Of a DNA stretch of 59,586 nt, positions 23,697-32,150 are shown in pieces. The notes under the pieces were generated by a model. It saw nothing but the letters and a program-made list of their open reading frames with translations, did no database searches and was not told the DNA's origin. The DNA is from a virus. How positions within the stretch are numbered: position 1 is the first letter of the stretch; each line of letters opens with the position of its first letter. The stretch is taken from IMG/VR virus record IMGVR_UViG_3300026536_000001, positions 1 through 59,586 of that record. One strand, 5' to 3'. The position numbers were made by a program, and so were the translations under genes.

Positions 23697-23917
23697 ACGA
23701 AAAGGTCTTTCAATCCAGTCACTTGCAACGCGGCGTTTACGATCCGGCGACGGGGAACCTAGAGATCGAGTTCGTCAATGGTCAACGCTATACTTACGAG
23801 GGCGTGCCGCAAGAGAAATGGGAGGCCCTGACACGAGCGGTATCCCCCGGAAAGTTCTTGCATAACTGGATCAAAGGATCGCATAATTCTCGACCGATGG
23901 GCACCTCTGAGACCTGA
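23693..23917 (+). CDS. KTSC-domain protein
   Basis: 74 residues matching the KTSC fold: SSHLQRGVYDPATGNLEIEF, GQRYTYEGVPQEKWEAL, then SPGKFLHNWIKG. KTSC is a small domain frequent in phage genomes with no established biochemistry. It overlaps the end of terL by four bases; its stop TGA opens array F. Confidence 0.8.
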   Translation: MNEKVFQSSHLQRGVYDPATGNLEIEFVNGQRYTYEGVPQEKWEALTRAVSPGKFLHNWIKGSHNSRPMGTSET

Positions 23918-24036
23918 AGCCGAGGCTCGATTTGGAGCGTGTCGCGACGGGTTGAAGCGGGGTGAGACGAATCCGAGTAGCGATGTGTAGCGTAGCGAGG
24001 CGTCGTGGTTTGATCTGGCCTGCGGTGAAGCCGAGT
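23908..24036 (-). repeat. Pentamer-phased repeat array F
   Basis: On the minus strand, headers start at 24035 (CTCGG-CTTCA), 23977 (CTCGG-ATTCG) and 23924 (CTCGG-CTTCA), 58 and 53 bases apart, with NNNCR pentamers throughout. In the mRNA sense it begins at the stop of the KTSC gene and ends just before GGAGG of the next gene. Confidence 0.85.
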
Positions 24037-24052
24037 AGCGGAGGACTGAGGG

Positions 24053-24724
24053 GTGCCCGTCGTAGACTACCGCTGTTCCAGTTGCTTCAGAGATGACTCT
24101 CATTATTATCCGTTAGCCTCGTTTCCATACCCCGAGGTTATCCAGTGCCCATTTTGCGCTTCGCAGTCCGAACGCAACTACATGGCCGGTTCTCCATCAG
24201 TCGGTTTTTCTCCTATAGTCATACATATCCGAAAAGATACTGGTGAAGTCTCGATCCCAGGCCGAGTGGATGATCCGGTTGAAAAAGGCTACGAACGAGT
24301 CGAAATACGAGACTTTAGAGCCTATGAAAAATTCCGCCGTCACGTCGAGTCTGTTGAGAAAGAGAAGTCGCAGTTCTTCATGGAAGCGTCGAATGCTTTC
24401 TTTGATGATGTCCGGCGCGAACATCGCCAATCCCAACGTACTCGTATCGAACAAGCCATCCGTCAAGGAGGCTATGAAGCCACCTATATCGATGAAGACG
24501 GCAACGAAAAGAAGCGATGGGCCCCTATAACCCAACGTGCTCGGTTCCTCTTCGATCTCGCGTGTAAGTATACGGACCGTACTCGTGATGAGCGCCGTAA
24601 GAAGCTGGCATCTGGCTCCCCCAACTTCCACTCCCGCGCCCTCGAACACAGGTCCTCTGAGGCTAGTGTCGTTTCGGGTGAAGCCAAACGCGCCTCCCTC
24701 TTCTTCCGCAAGGGCAAGCCGTGA
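24053..24724 (+). CDS. Zinc-ribbon structural-region protein, 223 aa
   Basis: GTG 24053 with GGAGG eight bases upstream. The N-terminus is an FmdB-like zinc ribbon (YRCSSCF and VIQCPFCASQSE). The rest is charged and helical (KEKSQFFMEASNAFFDDVRR). Proteins of this layout often lie between terL and portal in related phages, perhaps aiding assembly. Overlaps the portal start by GTGA. Confidence 0.7.
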   Translation: MPVVDYRCSSCFRDDSHYYPLASFPYPEVIQCPFCASQSERNYMAGSPSVGFSPIVIHIRKDTGEVSIPGRVDDPVEKGYERVEIRDFRAYEKFRRHVESVEKEKSQFFMEASNAFFDDVRREHRQSQRTRIEQAIRQGGYEATYIDEDGNEKKRWAPITQRARFLFDLACKYTDRTRDERRKKLASGSPNFHSRALEHRSSEASVVSGEAKRASLFFRKGKP

Positions 24725-26793
24725 GATCCGACACCGGTAATTTTTACTTGGCCCCACCGATACTCAACCAGGATGGCGAGACTCCCACTACTGACGAACT
24801 CCTCGGCTGGACAAAAGAGTTCCGTCAACAAGCGCAGTCATACCTAAGGCTGCAACCAGCGCACCCGTACATCCAAGATGGTCTCGACCTCATCAACGGA
24901 GACTTCGCTAAATCGACCGTCTCGACTCTCTCCAACGCCCGCACCGACTTGACCGTACGTAACGAAAAAGAACTGATCGCCGCTCAGACCAACCTCCGCA
25001 TCATCCCGGCCATCACCACCTCCATCGAAGCCTTCAAAGAGCAAGGCGTTTTATTAGATAAAAGTTGGATGTGGTGGCAGCAGAAAACCTTCGCCGATCG
25101 CGTGATCCGTCAAGCCTGGCAGAACGCCGTGGCTTTGGGCACCGGCTACTGTTCGATCGGCTACGACCCGGACTACTACTGTGCTGGTAAAGGCGAGATC
25201 GCCCTCCGTTCTCATGGCCCTCTCGATATCCTCCCGATCGGCCTCCCGCACGACCACAGTATCCAAAAGGCATATGCGGTCGCCATCAAAGTCCCCACGC
25301 CCTACCACCAAGTCATCGAAATGTTCCCGGACTTCCGCGATCAGATCCGCCCCACCACCGAGATGAAGGGCCGCGGCACCGTCATGGCCCAATCGGTCAA
25401 GTTCGCTTCGGCCGTCCTCAAACGTTTCGGTCCGACCGCGATTCAGGAACGCGAGCCGATGCCGTGGGCGATGACGGATTTATTTTACATTTATATCGAC
25501 GACCGCACCGTCAACCGCACCGGCAAAACCATCGCCATGGGCGACCCCCACACCTCCTGGGAGTACTTCGTCCCTTCTGTCGGCGATCTGATCGAGACCG
25601 GCCGCGACGACGAAGGCAAGTCCGTTTACAAACAAGCGACTCCGGAAGACTGCCGCTTCTATCCGAACCGCCGCCGGATCATCTGCACCGATAATTTAAT
25701 CCTCACTCCCGACCCGACTCTCCAGGTCAACCCGGCCTGGCACGGCAAGGTCCCCGTCGTTCAATTCCGCGCCGATGACTGGCCTTGGATGTTTCTCGGT
25801 TTCCCCCTCTCCAAAGCCGGAATGCTGCTGGAAAAAGCCAATACCGAGCTCCTGCGCGGCATCGTCGATATGATGAACGTGCGCCTCTCCCCACCGACCG
25901 GCTACGATCGTAACACCATGGCCCGCTCCCTAGCCGAAACCATCAATCTGCGCGTCCCCAACCAACGCCTCGGCCTCGATTACGGCCTGGGTGGCGACCA
26001 ATTCAAACCCCTCCTCCCGGTCGAGTTCCTGAACGTCCCCTCCAACATCCCGGAATTGATCACTCAAAACGAAGCCCGTCAGACGCACTACATGGGAGTG
26101 GCCGACGCTTCGGCCCTGACCCGTGCCCGCCAGCTCCCGGCCGGAGATTCCACCGACCGCTTATTAGAAGCCCTCGGTCCTCTGGTTAAAGATATGTCCC
26201 GGAACATGGAGCTCTCGGTCACCGGGATTGGCGAGATGTGGGTTCCGCTCGTGTTTCAGTGGTGGAAGGCGGGGAAGCGTTTCCAGATCTTTGGTGAAGA
26301 CGGACTCGTTGAAGAGGATATCGATTTCAACCCCGGTTCTCTGGTCCCTCAGGACGTTCTCTCTCTCCCCAAACACTCCTCCTACTTTGAACGCGCCCGG
26401 AAACATTGCGCTCATTTCCACTATGCGATCGAGCCGTACAGCCTGCACGAACTCAATTCGATGACACGGAAGATGGCCTTCCTCCAGCTTTCCCGCTCCG
26501 GCTTCCCGATTTCCTGGAAGACCCTAGCCCGAGTATGGGATGTCAAGAACTTCGACTTCGACCCCAAAGATACCGATCCGTCCAGCCCGAATTTCGGCAA
26601 GAGCCTCCAGGGAGAGTTCCCGATCTGGCTGGCCCAACAAGAGATTATGGCTCGAATCGCAATGGCCACGGGAGGCGGAGGCGGTAAAGGGAAAGGTCCT
26701 CAAGGACGTCCTCCTACGGGTCAGCAGCCGCCTTCTTTGGAGCAAAAAGGCGGGTTTGGTGGGCGCTCCACCATCCGCGAATCCAGGAGGTAG
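24721..26793 (+). CDS. Portal protein
   Basis: 690 residues starting at GTG 24721. Size, place after terL, and features such as WMWWQQKTFADRVIRQAWQN, GTGYCSIGYDPDYYC and the long helical segments before a glycine-rich tail (GGGGGKGKG) fit large podovirus-type portals. It would form the dodecameric channel at the capsid vertex and dock the terminase. Sequence alone does not show the clip or wing domains. Confidence 0.75.
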   Translation: MRSDTGNFYLAPPILNQDGETPTTDELLGWTKEFRQQAQSYLRLQPAHPYIQDGLDLINGDFAKSTVSTLSNARTDLTVRNEKELIAAQTNLRIIPAITTSIEAFKEQGVLLDKSWMWWQQKTFADRVIRQAWQNAVALGTGYCSIGYDPDYYCAGKGEIALRSHGPLDILPIGLPHDHSIQKAYAVAIKVPTPYHQVIEMFPDFRDQIRPTTEMKGRGTVMAQSVKFASAVLKRFGPTAIQEREPMPWAMTDLFYIYIDDRTVNRTGKTIAMGDPHTSWEYFVPSVGDLIETGRDDEGKSVYKQATPEDCRFYPNRRRIICTDNLILTPDPTLQVNPAWHGKVPVVQFRADDWPWMFLGFPLSKAGMLLEKANTELLRGIVDMMNVRLSPPTGYDRNTMARSLAETINLRVPNQRLGLDYGLGGDQFKPLLPVEFLNVPSNIPELITQNEARQTHYMGVADASALTRARQLPAGDSTDRLLEALGPLVKDMSRNMELSVTGIGEMWVPLVFQWWKAGKRFQIFGEDGLVEEDIDFNPGSLVPQDVLSLPKHSSYFERARKHCAHFHYAIEPYSLHELNSMTRKMAFLQLSRSGFPISWKTLARVWDVKNFDFDPKDTDPSSPNFGKSLQGEFPIWLAQQEIMARIAMATGGGGGKGKGPQGRPPTGQQPPSLEQKGGFGGRSTIRESRR

Positions 26794-26796
26794 CTT

Positions 26797-27105
26797 ATGC
26801 CCGAACAGGGTCCGATGAAATTCCGCAAGAAGCCAATCGTTATCGAAGCCATCCAACTCCGCTGGGATACCTGGGGTGCGGTCTGCGACTTCGTGCCGCG
26901 TCCCTGGTTCCTCTCCGGCGTTTATCTCGATCCAGATGGCAAGGAAACGACCGATACCAACGGCCGCTGCGGGCTGCGGATGAAGACCCTCGAATCCGAA
27001 GAGTTTATCGCCCAAGAAGGGGATTGGATTGTGAAGGGCATCGGTGGAGAATTTTATCCAGTCCGCGACAATATTTTCCGTGAAACCTACGATCCTGTCG
27101 AATGA
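26797..27105 (+). CDS. Conserved phage protein, PGDYG-like, 102 aa
   Basis: Contains the familiar phage pattern MKFRKKPIVIEAIQL at the start and EGDWIVKGIGGEFYPVRDNIFRETY in two parts at the end. This small family is widespread in phages and uncharacterised. Translation could begin at the second ATG (26815). Ribosome site CAGGAGG upstream. Confidence 0.7.
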   Translation: MPEQGPMKFRKKPIVIEAIQLRWDTWGAVCDFVPRPWFLSGVYLDPDGKETTDTNGRCGLRMKTLESEEFIAQEGDWIVKGIGGEFYPVRDNIFRETYDPVE

Positions 27106-27116
27106 GGAGGTGAGCG

Positions 27117-27293
27117 ATGCCCGCCCAACGATTCACCAAAAAAGCGAACACGCCGAAACGTCGTCGGCAATGGCAGCACGTTTATGACTCTGCCCTCCGC
27201 CGCGGGGCTTCCGAAGGCTCCGCGATTGCTCAAGCCTCCGGAGTGATTAAAAGATCTCGCCGTCGAGGGGGGCGCTCCCGTGGCCGCCGATAA
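27117..27293 (+). CDS. Small basic protein with Arg-rich tail, 58 aa
   Basis: ATG 27117 with GAGGAGGTGAG upstream. The core RRQWQHVYDSALRRGASEGS resembles the small phage motif WxHVxxSxLxxxxxEGxAI; it ends RSRRRGGRSRGRR. Probably DNA-binding or packaging-associated. The next gene overlaps by 14 bases. Confidence 0.65.
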   Translation: MPAQRFTKKANTPKRRRQWQHVYDSALRRGASEGSAIAQASGVIKRSRRRGGRSRGRR

Positions 27294-27516
27294 CGGAACC
27301 GCCAACACCGGCAATACCGGCAGCGTCGCCAACACCACCTTGGTCGTCCACCACCCCGTCGCCGACCTGGACCGCCTCCTCGCCGAGATTCACCGTATCC
27401 AGTTCACGGGTTCGATCACCCTCAATTTCTCGCAAGGCTCCCCCTCTGGCACGGTTGAGGTGAAACAAAAGGTTCAGGCCAGCTTTTTCGAGATTTCCGG
27501 CTTCTTGAACGGGTAA
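27280..27516 (+). CDS. Small hypothetical protein, 78 aa
   Basis: GTG 27280 following a G-rich ribosome site. Asn/Thr-rich start and a beta-like body (FTGSITLNFSQGSPSGTVEV). Function unknown. Confidence 0.55.
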   Translation: MAADNGTANTGNTGSVANTTLVVHHPVADLDRLLAEIHRIQFTGSITLNFSQGSPSGTVEVKQKVQASFFEISGFLNG

Positions 27517-27555
27517 GGCTGGTTTGATAAAATAAGAATCATTGAAAATTTCCCC

Positions 27556-27707
27556 TTGACATTCCCATCTCCTCAATCCTACCTTTTCCCATTGTACGAG
27601 TTGGGAACTTGAAGGATCGTTCTTAGAGAGAACATCGGCCCTTTAAGAACGGTATCCGCAGAAAGCCCATTCCTGTGAGTCGCGTGCTCACCGGGATGGG
27701 CTTTTTT
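27556..27707 (+). ncRNA. Structured noncoding region ending in an intrinsic terminator
   Basis: A TTGACA (27556-27561) lacks a good -10. A hairpin CGTTCTTA/TAAGAACG (27618-27625 with 27644-27651) is followed by a terminator: AAAGCCCAT/ATGGGCTTT (27662-27670 with 27696-27704), nested GTGAG/CTCAC, then a T run. It could end the portal transcript, or be the tail of a short independent RNA. The terminator itself is well supported. Confidence 0.6.
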
Positions 27708-27772
27708 ATTTCCCATTTCGTAGCGATCCCCAGTACCGATAGCCCACCGGCTGTCGGGGAAAGGAGGCTCCC

Positions 27773-27841
27773 ATGATCGGTCATTTTGAGTACGCCGAGC
27801 GCGGGCGTCGTCGAGGGCGTCGGCGCGGCCGGAAGCGGTAG
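27773..27841 (+). CDS. Tiny arginine-rich peptide, 22 aa
   Basis: ATG 27773 with AAAGGAGG seven bases upstream. MIGHFEYAERGRRRGRRRGR plus KR: about half of it is Arg/Gly/Lys. The ribosome site is among the best in the window, which supports a real peptide despite its size. A protamine-like DNA-neutralising role is a guess. Confidence 0.5.
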   Translation: MIGHFEYAERGRRRGRRRGRKR

Positions 27842-27977
27842 GTTCCTGTCCGTGTCAGTTGTCCGGGACCGTTCTTCCCGGACTGTTGTGAGGGAGAGGG
27901 GCCCGGTTCCCACCCATCAGGTTCCAGTCTCCTCTCCTTCGTTCATTCTTCTTTATTCTTTTTCGCTGGAGTATTCG
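27842..27977. other. Noncoding gap with hairpin
   Basis: GTCCGGGA (27861-27868) pairs with TCCCGGAC (27876-27883); no U run follows. No other feature seen. Confidence 0.35.
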
Positions 27978-28085
27978 ATGAGGCACACGGGGATGACTAA
28001 AAGCGGCTTGAAGCGGGGACGCGGTCGCTCGAAAATCCGCACGCCCATGTACACCCGAATCCGCGGTAGAGGACGTAAACGCTAA
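27978..28085 (+). CDS. Tiny arginine-rich peptide, 35 aa
   Basis: ATG 27978 with GGAG upstream. It reads SGLKRGRGRSKIRTPMYTRI then RGRGRKR. Third small basic product in 1 kb. Function unknown. Confidence 0.5.
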   Translation: MRHTGMTKSGLKRGRGRSKIRTPMYTRIRGRGRKR

Positions 28086-28086
28086 C

Positions 28087-28395
28087 ATGGCGGTCGAGAC
28101 CCCATCCACGCCGGACCCTCAATCCGGAGCGTATGGTGGTGTGCGGCAAATGACCGGTGACGATGGTATGGCCGGTGCGTCTCCATCTCCAGTCCAAGCC
28201 GATCCGGCACAGATGCTCGCCGGAGTCACGTCTCAACTTCGACAAGCCGACCAAGCCGTTAGCGAGATTGCCCGTGCTTTTCCGCAGGCTGCTGCCGAGG
28301 CCAGACGCGCGCGTTCGGCACTACGTTCGCTGCTTCAGAAAGTTGTCAGCGAACCCGGAGGAGGCGCTCCTGCCGCGCCTGTAGGTGAGGTATGA
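28087..28395 (+). CDS. Hypothetical protein, 102 aa
   Basis: Starts one base after the previous stop. Disordered Pro/Gly-rich ends flank a helix (AQMLAGVTSQLRQADQAVSE, ARRARSALRSLLQKVV). Located before the candidate scaffold gene; possibly a scaffold or head-assembly accessory. Confidence 0.6.
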   Translation: MAVETPSTPDPQSGAYGGVRQMTGDDGMAGASPSPVQADPAQMLAGVTSQLRQADQAVSEIARAFPQAAAEARRARSALRSLLQKVVSEPGGGAPAAPVGEV

Positions 28396-28442
28396 AAGGT
28401 TTGAGTCGCGAGCGGCCCCATCGGTCAGGGCCGCCCTTGGAA

Positions 28443-28580
28443 CACGATCTCACATCGCGACACGACAACTCACGGCGTTTCACGACAACGCGCGCCACGA
28501 CACCGCACGACGATACGCTTCTCGGATTCGTCTCGCATCAACTCATCTCGCCACGACCCGGGTCGGCCCTCGTATTCAGT
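28443..28580 (+). repeat. Pentamer-phased repeat array G (reverse orientation)
   Basis: On the + strand, pentamers in phase from about 28443 to the header CTCGG-ATTCG at 28521, and a header-like CTCGT-ATTCA at 28569 (48 bases). It shares a 23-base segment around the header with array A (3278-3300 region). It is the only array whose C-rich strand is the coding strand. The remaining gap (28396-28442, 28581-28675) holds a GCGGCCC/GGGCCGC hairpin (28412-28434) and nothing else I recognise. Confidence 0.75.
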
Positions 28581-28675
28581 ATCGGGATCGCGATCCACAT
28601 TGTATCCCAACGCGCCGGTCTCAACAACCCTAAATCCGCTGGTTATCAACCAAGAACGGATGGAGGACTGAGGTT

Positions 28676-29659
28676 ATGCCTGTAGACACCAAAAGAGTTC
28701 AAGAATTGATCGATGAGTTAGGTCTCGAAGGCGCGGACAAAGACTATTTCGCCCGCGTTCTCACCACCAATGAGAAGGCGGGCGTTGCTTTTACCGGGCA
28801 GAGAGAGAGGCACGATAGGTTTACGCAGAAGACTCAAGAACTCTCTCAGAAAGAGAAAGAGTTGGAACAACGTGCCAATCAGCGCGACTTGGAGTTAGCG
28901 CAACAGTTAAACGCGGCGGAGGATCGCATCCGCAAAATCATGGCCGACTATGAGACTTCCGAGATCTCTCGTACTAAAGCAGAGACACTTCTTCGCCGTG
29001 TCAAAGAGATTTACAATTTGAGTGACGAAGACATACCGAAGCTCTCCGAGCCTCCCAAGCCCAAAGACACTCCTCCTCTCGACATCGACAAGAAGTTCAG
29101 CGAGTTCAAGGACACACTCCTCAAGGAACTGGCTCCCAACTTCCGCGCCCTCCCTCGAATCAACGTCATTCAGGCAGAGATTTTTGAGAGGCACCGCGAG
29201 CTTACCGGCAAGCGTCTCACCCAGCGCGAAATGGAAGAACTGATGGCCGAATCCATGAAAGACAACGGTCCGACTCTCATGGAAGCTTGGCGCGAAAAAT
29301 ACAAGATCGCCGATATCGAGAAGAAGAAGGAACGCGAGGAGTGGTCCAAAGAGGACCGGCAGAAGTGGGAAGACGAACAGAAAGCCAAGAACAGCGAAGA
29401 AGCGATGCGGCAAGTCCGCTCCACTCCCGACGGCCGCACTCAACACCTCTCTCCGGTCTTCCGCGAATACAAACGGCACGAAGACGGCACCTTCGCTTCT
29501 CAGCAAGCTCCGGATAAGGACAAGAACCGTCCGGCCGACAGAGTACCGGCAGTGCAGAATGGACAGAAGTTGAGCGGAGCCGAACGAGCGGCGAAGAGCT
29601 TCATCGAAAGAAGACAGGCGGGAGTGCCTCTGGGGAAAGAGGCTGTTGGGAAAACCTAG
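28676..29659 (+). CDS. Coiled-coil protein, candidate scaffold
   Basis: 327 residues, highly charged, with long coiled coils (QKTQELSQKEKELEQRANQR; EKKKEREEWSKEDRQKWEDE). Its place between portal and major capsid is the standard scaffold slot. It has no visible protease domain, so scaffold exit may not need self-cleavage. ATG 28676 preceded by GGAGG. Confidence 0.65.
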   Translation: MPVDTKRVQELIDELGLEGADKDYFARVLTTNEKAGVAFTGQRERHDRFTQKTQELSQKEKELEQRANQRDLELAQQLNAAEDRIRKIMADYETSEISRTKAETLLRRVKEIYNLSDEDIPKLSEPPKPKDTPPLDIDKKFSEFKDTLLKELAPNFRALPRINVIQAEIFERHRELTGKRLTQREMEELMAESMKDNGPTLMEAWREKYKIADIEKKKEREEWSKEDRQKWEDEQKAKNSEEAMRQVRSTPDGRTQHLSPVFREYKRHEDGTFASQQAPDKDKNRPADRVPAVQNGQKLSGAERAAKSFIERRQAGVPLGKEAVGKT

Positions 29660-29694
29660 CGCGAGGTATAGTGGGCGCGGAGGTTTGAGAGATT

Positions 29695-30237
29695 ATGACG
29701 GAACGGGACAAATTGATCTGGGCAGCCGGGTTTTTTGATGGGGAAGGCTGTGTCTCAATTGTTCGCAACATCGACAAGCGGCGACCTAAAGATGGGCATG
29801 TTCTGGAATATGAGAGGTTCCAACTCGTCGCTGTGGTCGTTAATAAAGCGCGTGCTCCGCTGGATGTCTTTGTCGAGTTGTTCGGAGGCAGCCTGCGGAC
29901 ACAGAAAGCCACCAATGGCTCGACGTACTGGAAGTATAAGCTGCATGGGAAAAAAGCCGTGCCGATGTTGGAGCGCCTTCTCCCGTATATGCTCACGAAG
30001 CGCGAAGTCACCGAGCTCGGTCTCCGATTCGAGGAGTACTTGGAAGCGACGACTCCGAAGCCCACGGTGTACCGCGACGAAGAGTCATTGAGTGTGCTAC
30101 GTGTGTTCCATGAGCAAGCACGAGTTATGAATATGCGGAACAAAGGCGGCATGAACTATGTGGAGGCGGAGTCTTCTATTTCAGATGTAAAATATCATCA
30201 AAAAGGAGGCTTATCGGGCATTAATCTAGTACATTAG
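29695..30237 (+). CDS. LAGLIDADG-type homing endonuclease
   Basis: 180 residues. The motif WAAGFFDGEGC at residues 9-19 is a LAGLIDADG variant; it is followed by the expected beta segments (RFQLVAVVVNKARAPLDVFV, FGGSLRTQK). Only one clear motif is present, so it would act as a homodimer. It sits free-standing between scaffold and major capsid genes, a common hiding place. Ribosome site GGAGG 12 bases upstream. Confidence 0.8.
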   Translation: MTERDKLIWAAGFFDGEGCVSIVRNIDKRRPKDGHVLEYERFQLVAVVVNKARAPLDVFVELFGGSLRTQKATNGSTYWKYKLHGKKAVPMLERLLPYMLTKREVTELGLRFEEYLEATTPKPTVYRDEESLSVLRVFHEQARVMNMRNKGGMNYVEAESSISDVKYHQKGGLSGINLVH

Positions 30238-30262
30238 ATTTTGTCCGTAAGTAATTGATTCT

Positions 30263-31420
30263 GTGGCAGATCCTCTATTGGACGAGATCAACCTTTCGAC
30301 CTTGCCGGAGATAAATGATAGTGCAATAGAAGACGAGTTCTTTCTGGGCAGTGTCTTCCAGGCCCACCTCCGTTCCAAATGCCTCGTTCCCTTCACCGGA
30401 GGCGCGTTCACCCGCAACCTCCAGCTCTACGCTCCATTGAACGGCGGTGCGTACCCGAAAGGCATTGGCGGCTTCAACCTCACCAAACCCCAGACTCTCT
30501 CCGGAACCGTGTTCGATCCGCGCTACTACTGCGTGATGATCATCGAATACCTGGAGGACATCGATGTCTTGAACACCGGAGATCTATCGGTCTTCTCTCT
30601 ATTGGAAACGGATGTGGCCAACGGTTATCAAACGATCTCCGCCATCATGGCCCTGGAAGTCCAGCAGAACGGGGTCCTCGGAGCGCGTGCGGGTGTCAAC
30701 ATCAACGGCTGGGTGGAGGCGCTCAATGACGGGGTTCTCCCCTCCTACGATGGCAACGTCTACACCAACTACGGGACGGCTGCGCGTAATGGCGCTGTCA
30801 AACGCGCTCTCAATGGCAATGTCTACTGGGGCGGCAAGACCGACGGCACTCCCGGCTCGATCCAGTATCCGCAGTTGAACGCGATGTACAATCTGGCGAA
30901 ACGCGGGCGCGACGAACCCGACCTGATCTGCGGCAACAAGCCCATCATCAGCTTTGTCGAGAACCGTATCCAGCCACTCCAGCGTTTCGGCCAGGACGCG
31001 GCGAGTGTTCGCGATCCCTACTTCGGGGCCACCGGCTTCCGCTTCAAGAACGCGGTGGTGATGATCGACGATTATTTCCCGTCGAGTTTTGGACCGCCGT
31101 TCTCCGATAGCTCGAACTTCGGGTTAGGCTCGAACCTCACGGCGGCCTTCACGAACCCGTTAGCGGCGACCGGAACTCCGGCCAACAACTTCCCGAACTC
31201 GACTCAGGCGGCCAATCTCACTCCCGGAGAGGTTTTGAATATGTTCAACACCTCGCGGATTCGCTTCCGGGTGTCCAATTCCCGTGAGTTTGGCTTCAAC
31301 CCGACCGACTTTATCCGCTCGCCCGATGACACGCGCGTCGCGAGTCAGTTGAAGGCGGCGGTCAATATTGAGTTCACAGCCCCCTGGAGCTCGGTCCAGG
31401 GCTACGGATGGAATTCGTAG
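30263..31420 (+). CDS. Major capsid protein (HK97-like fold expected)
   Basis: 385 residues starting at GTG 30263. Conserved-looking blocks: NGWVEALNDGVLPSYDGNVY, NGNVYWGGKTDGTPGSIQY, PDLICGNKPIISFVENRIQP and FGATGFRFKNAVVMIDDYFP. These are typical of a capsid family found in many podo- and siphoviruses. The start lacks a good ribosome site, odd for the most abundant virion protein; the LAGLIDADG insertion just upstream may have disturbed it. A later start is not supported, because the N-terminus looks intact. Confidence 0.85.
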   Translation: MADPLLDEINLSTLPEINDSAIEDEFFLGSVFQAHLRSKCLVPFTGGAFTRNLQLYAPLNGGAYPKGIGGFNLTKPQTLSGTVFDPRYYCVMIIEYLEDIDVLNTGDLSVFSLLETDVANGYQTISAIMALEVQQNGVLGARAGVNINGWVEALNDGVLPSYDGNVYTNYGTAARNGAVKRALNGNVYWGGKTDGTPGSIQYPQLNAMYNLAKRGRDEPDLICGNKPIISFVENRIQPLQRFGQDAASVRDPYFGATGFRFKNAVVMIDDYFPSSFGPPFSDSSNFGLGSNLTAAFTNPLAATGTPANNFPNSTQAANLTPGEVLNMFNTSRIRFRVSNSREFGFNPTDFIRSPDDTRVASQLKAAVNIEFTAPWSSVQGYGWNS

Positions 31421-31510
31421 TATTGAGGTCTTTACAGTGTAAAGTTCAAATCGAAGACAAACGATAACTCCGAAACGGATCGGGTGTCTTGCTGAAGTGG
31501 AGGTGTTCTC
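31421..31510 (+). other. Short leader between capsid and decoration genes
   Basis: Contains CTTTACA-G-TGTAAAG (31430-31444), a perfect short palindrome, and GGAGGTG before the next GTG start. Possibly a protein-binding or RNA-processing site. Confidence 0.3.
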
Positions 31511-32149
31511 GTGCCTATCTCTGATCCTGGCGACCTCAAGGTCACCAGTAAGTTCTACAACGATATCGATGACCCCTCTCCAGGGGCCAGTCTCTCAACC
31601 GCGGACGTTTCCGGATCGATCATCCAGCCCTATGGCGGCCAGGTCGGCAAGCCTCTCACTCTAACCGGCCCCATGGCGGCCCAACACTCGAACCCTGCCG
31701 TCGGTACACTGTACGAGGGCCGCTACCAGTATGTCCGGACCAAAGCCGGATCTACGGTCGCTCCCGTCCGCGGCGGACTCTGCTTCTGGGACGACTACGA
31801 GAATATAGTCGTTACTCCTGACGCGACACAAGGCAATATTGGCAACTTTGCCGGAGTCTACCTGCGTGCCAATACCAAAGGGCGCTGGTGCCTGATCCAG
31901 ACCTCCGGGAAAGCCACCGTCAATTTCATCGCCGCCGGGACCACCAAAGACGGCTCGGTGGCGGGTGATCTGGTCGTCGTGGATCTGACCCCAACCAATT
32001 TTGCCGACGTGCTGGCGGATGCGACCAATCTCACCTCGCCACGGGCGAAGGCGATCATCGGGATTGCGATCGAGGCTCCAGATGCCGGTGGCCTCTTTCT
32101 GACCCATCTGTTCCCGCTGCGTCAAGTCTTCGGCGGAGGAGCGTTCTAG
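31511..32149 (+). CDS. Head decoration/cement protein candidate
   Basis: 212 residues, beta-rich, GTG start with GGAGGTG upstream. Segments such as EGRYQYVRTKAGSTVAPVRG and VNFIAAGTTKDGSVAGDLVV are typical of capsid-stabilising proteins encoded directly after the major capsid gene. Assignment rests on position and composition. Confidence 0.55.
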   Translation: MPISDPGDLKVTSKFYNDIDDPSPGASLSTADVSGSIIQPYGGQVGKPLTLTGPMAAQHSNPAVGTLYEGRYQYVRTKAGSTVAPVRGGLCFWDDYENIVVTPDATQGNIGNFAGVYLRANTKGRWCLIQTSGKATVNFIAAGTTKDGSVAGDLVVVDLTPTNFADVLADATNLTSPRAKAIIGIAIEAPDAGGLFLTHLFPLRQVFGGGAF

Positions 32150-32150
32150 T

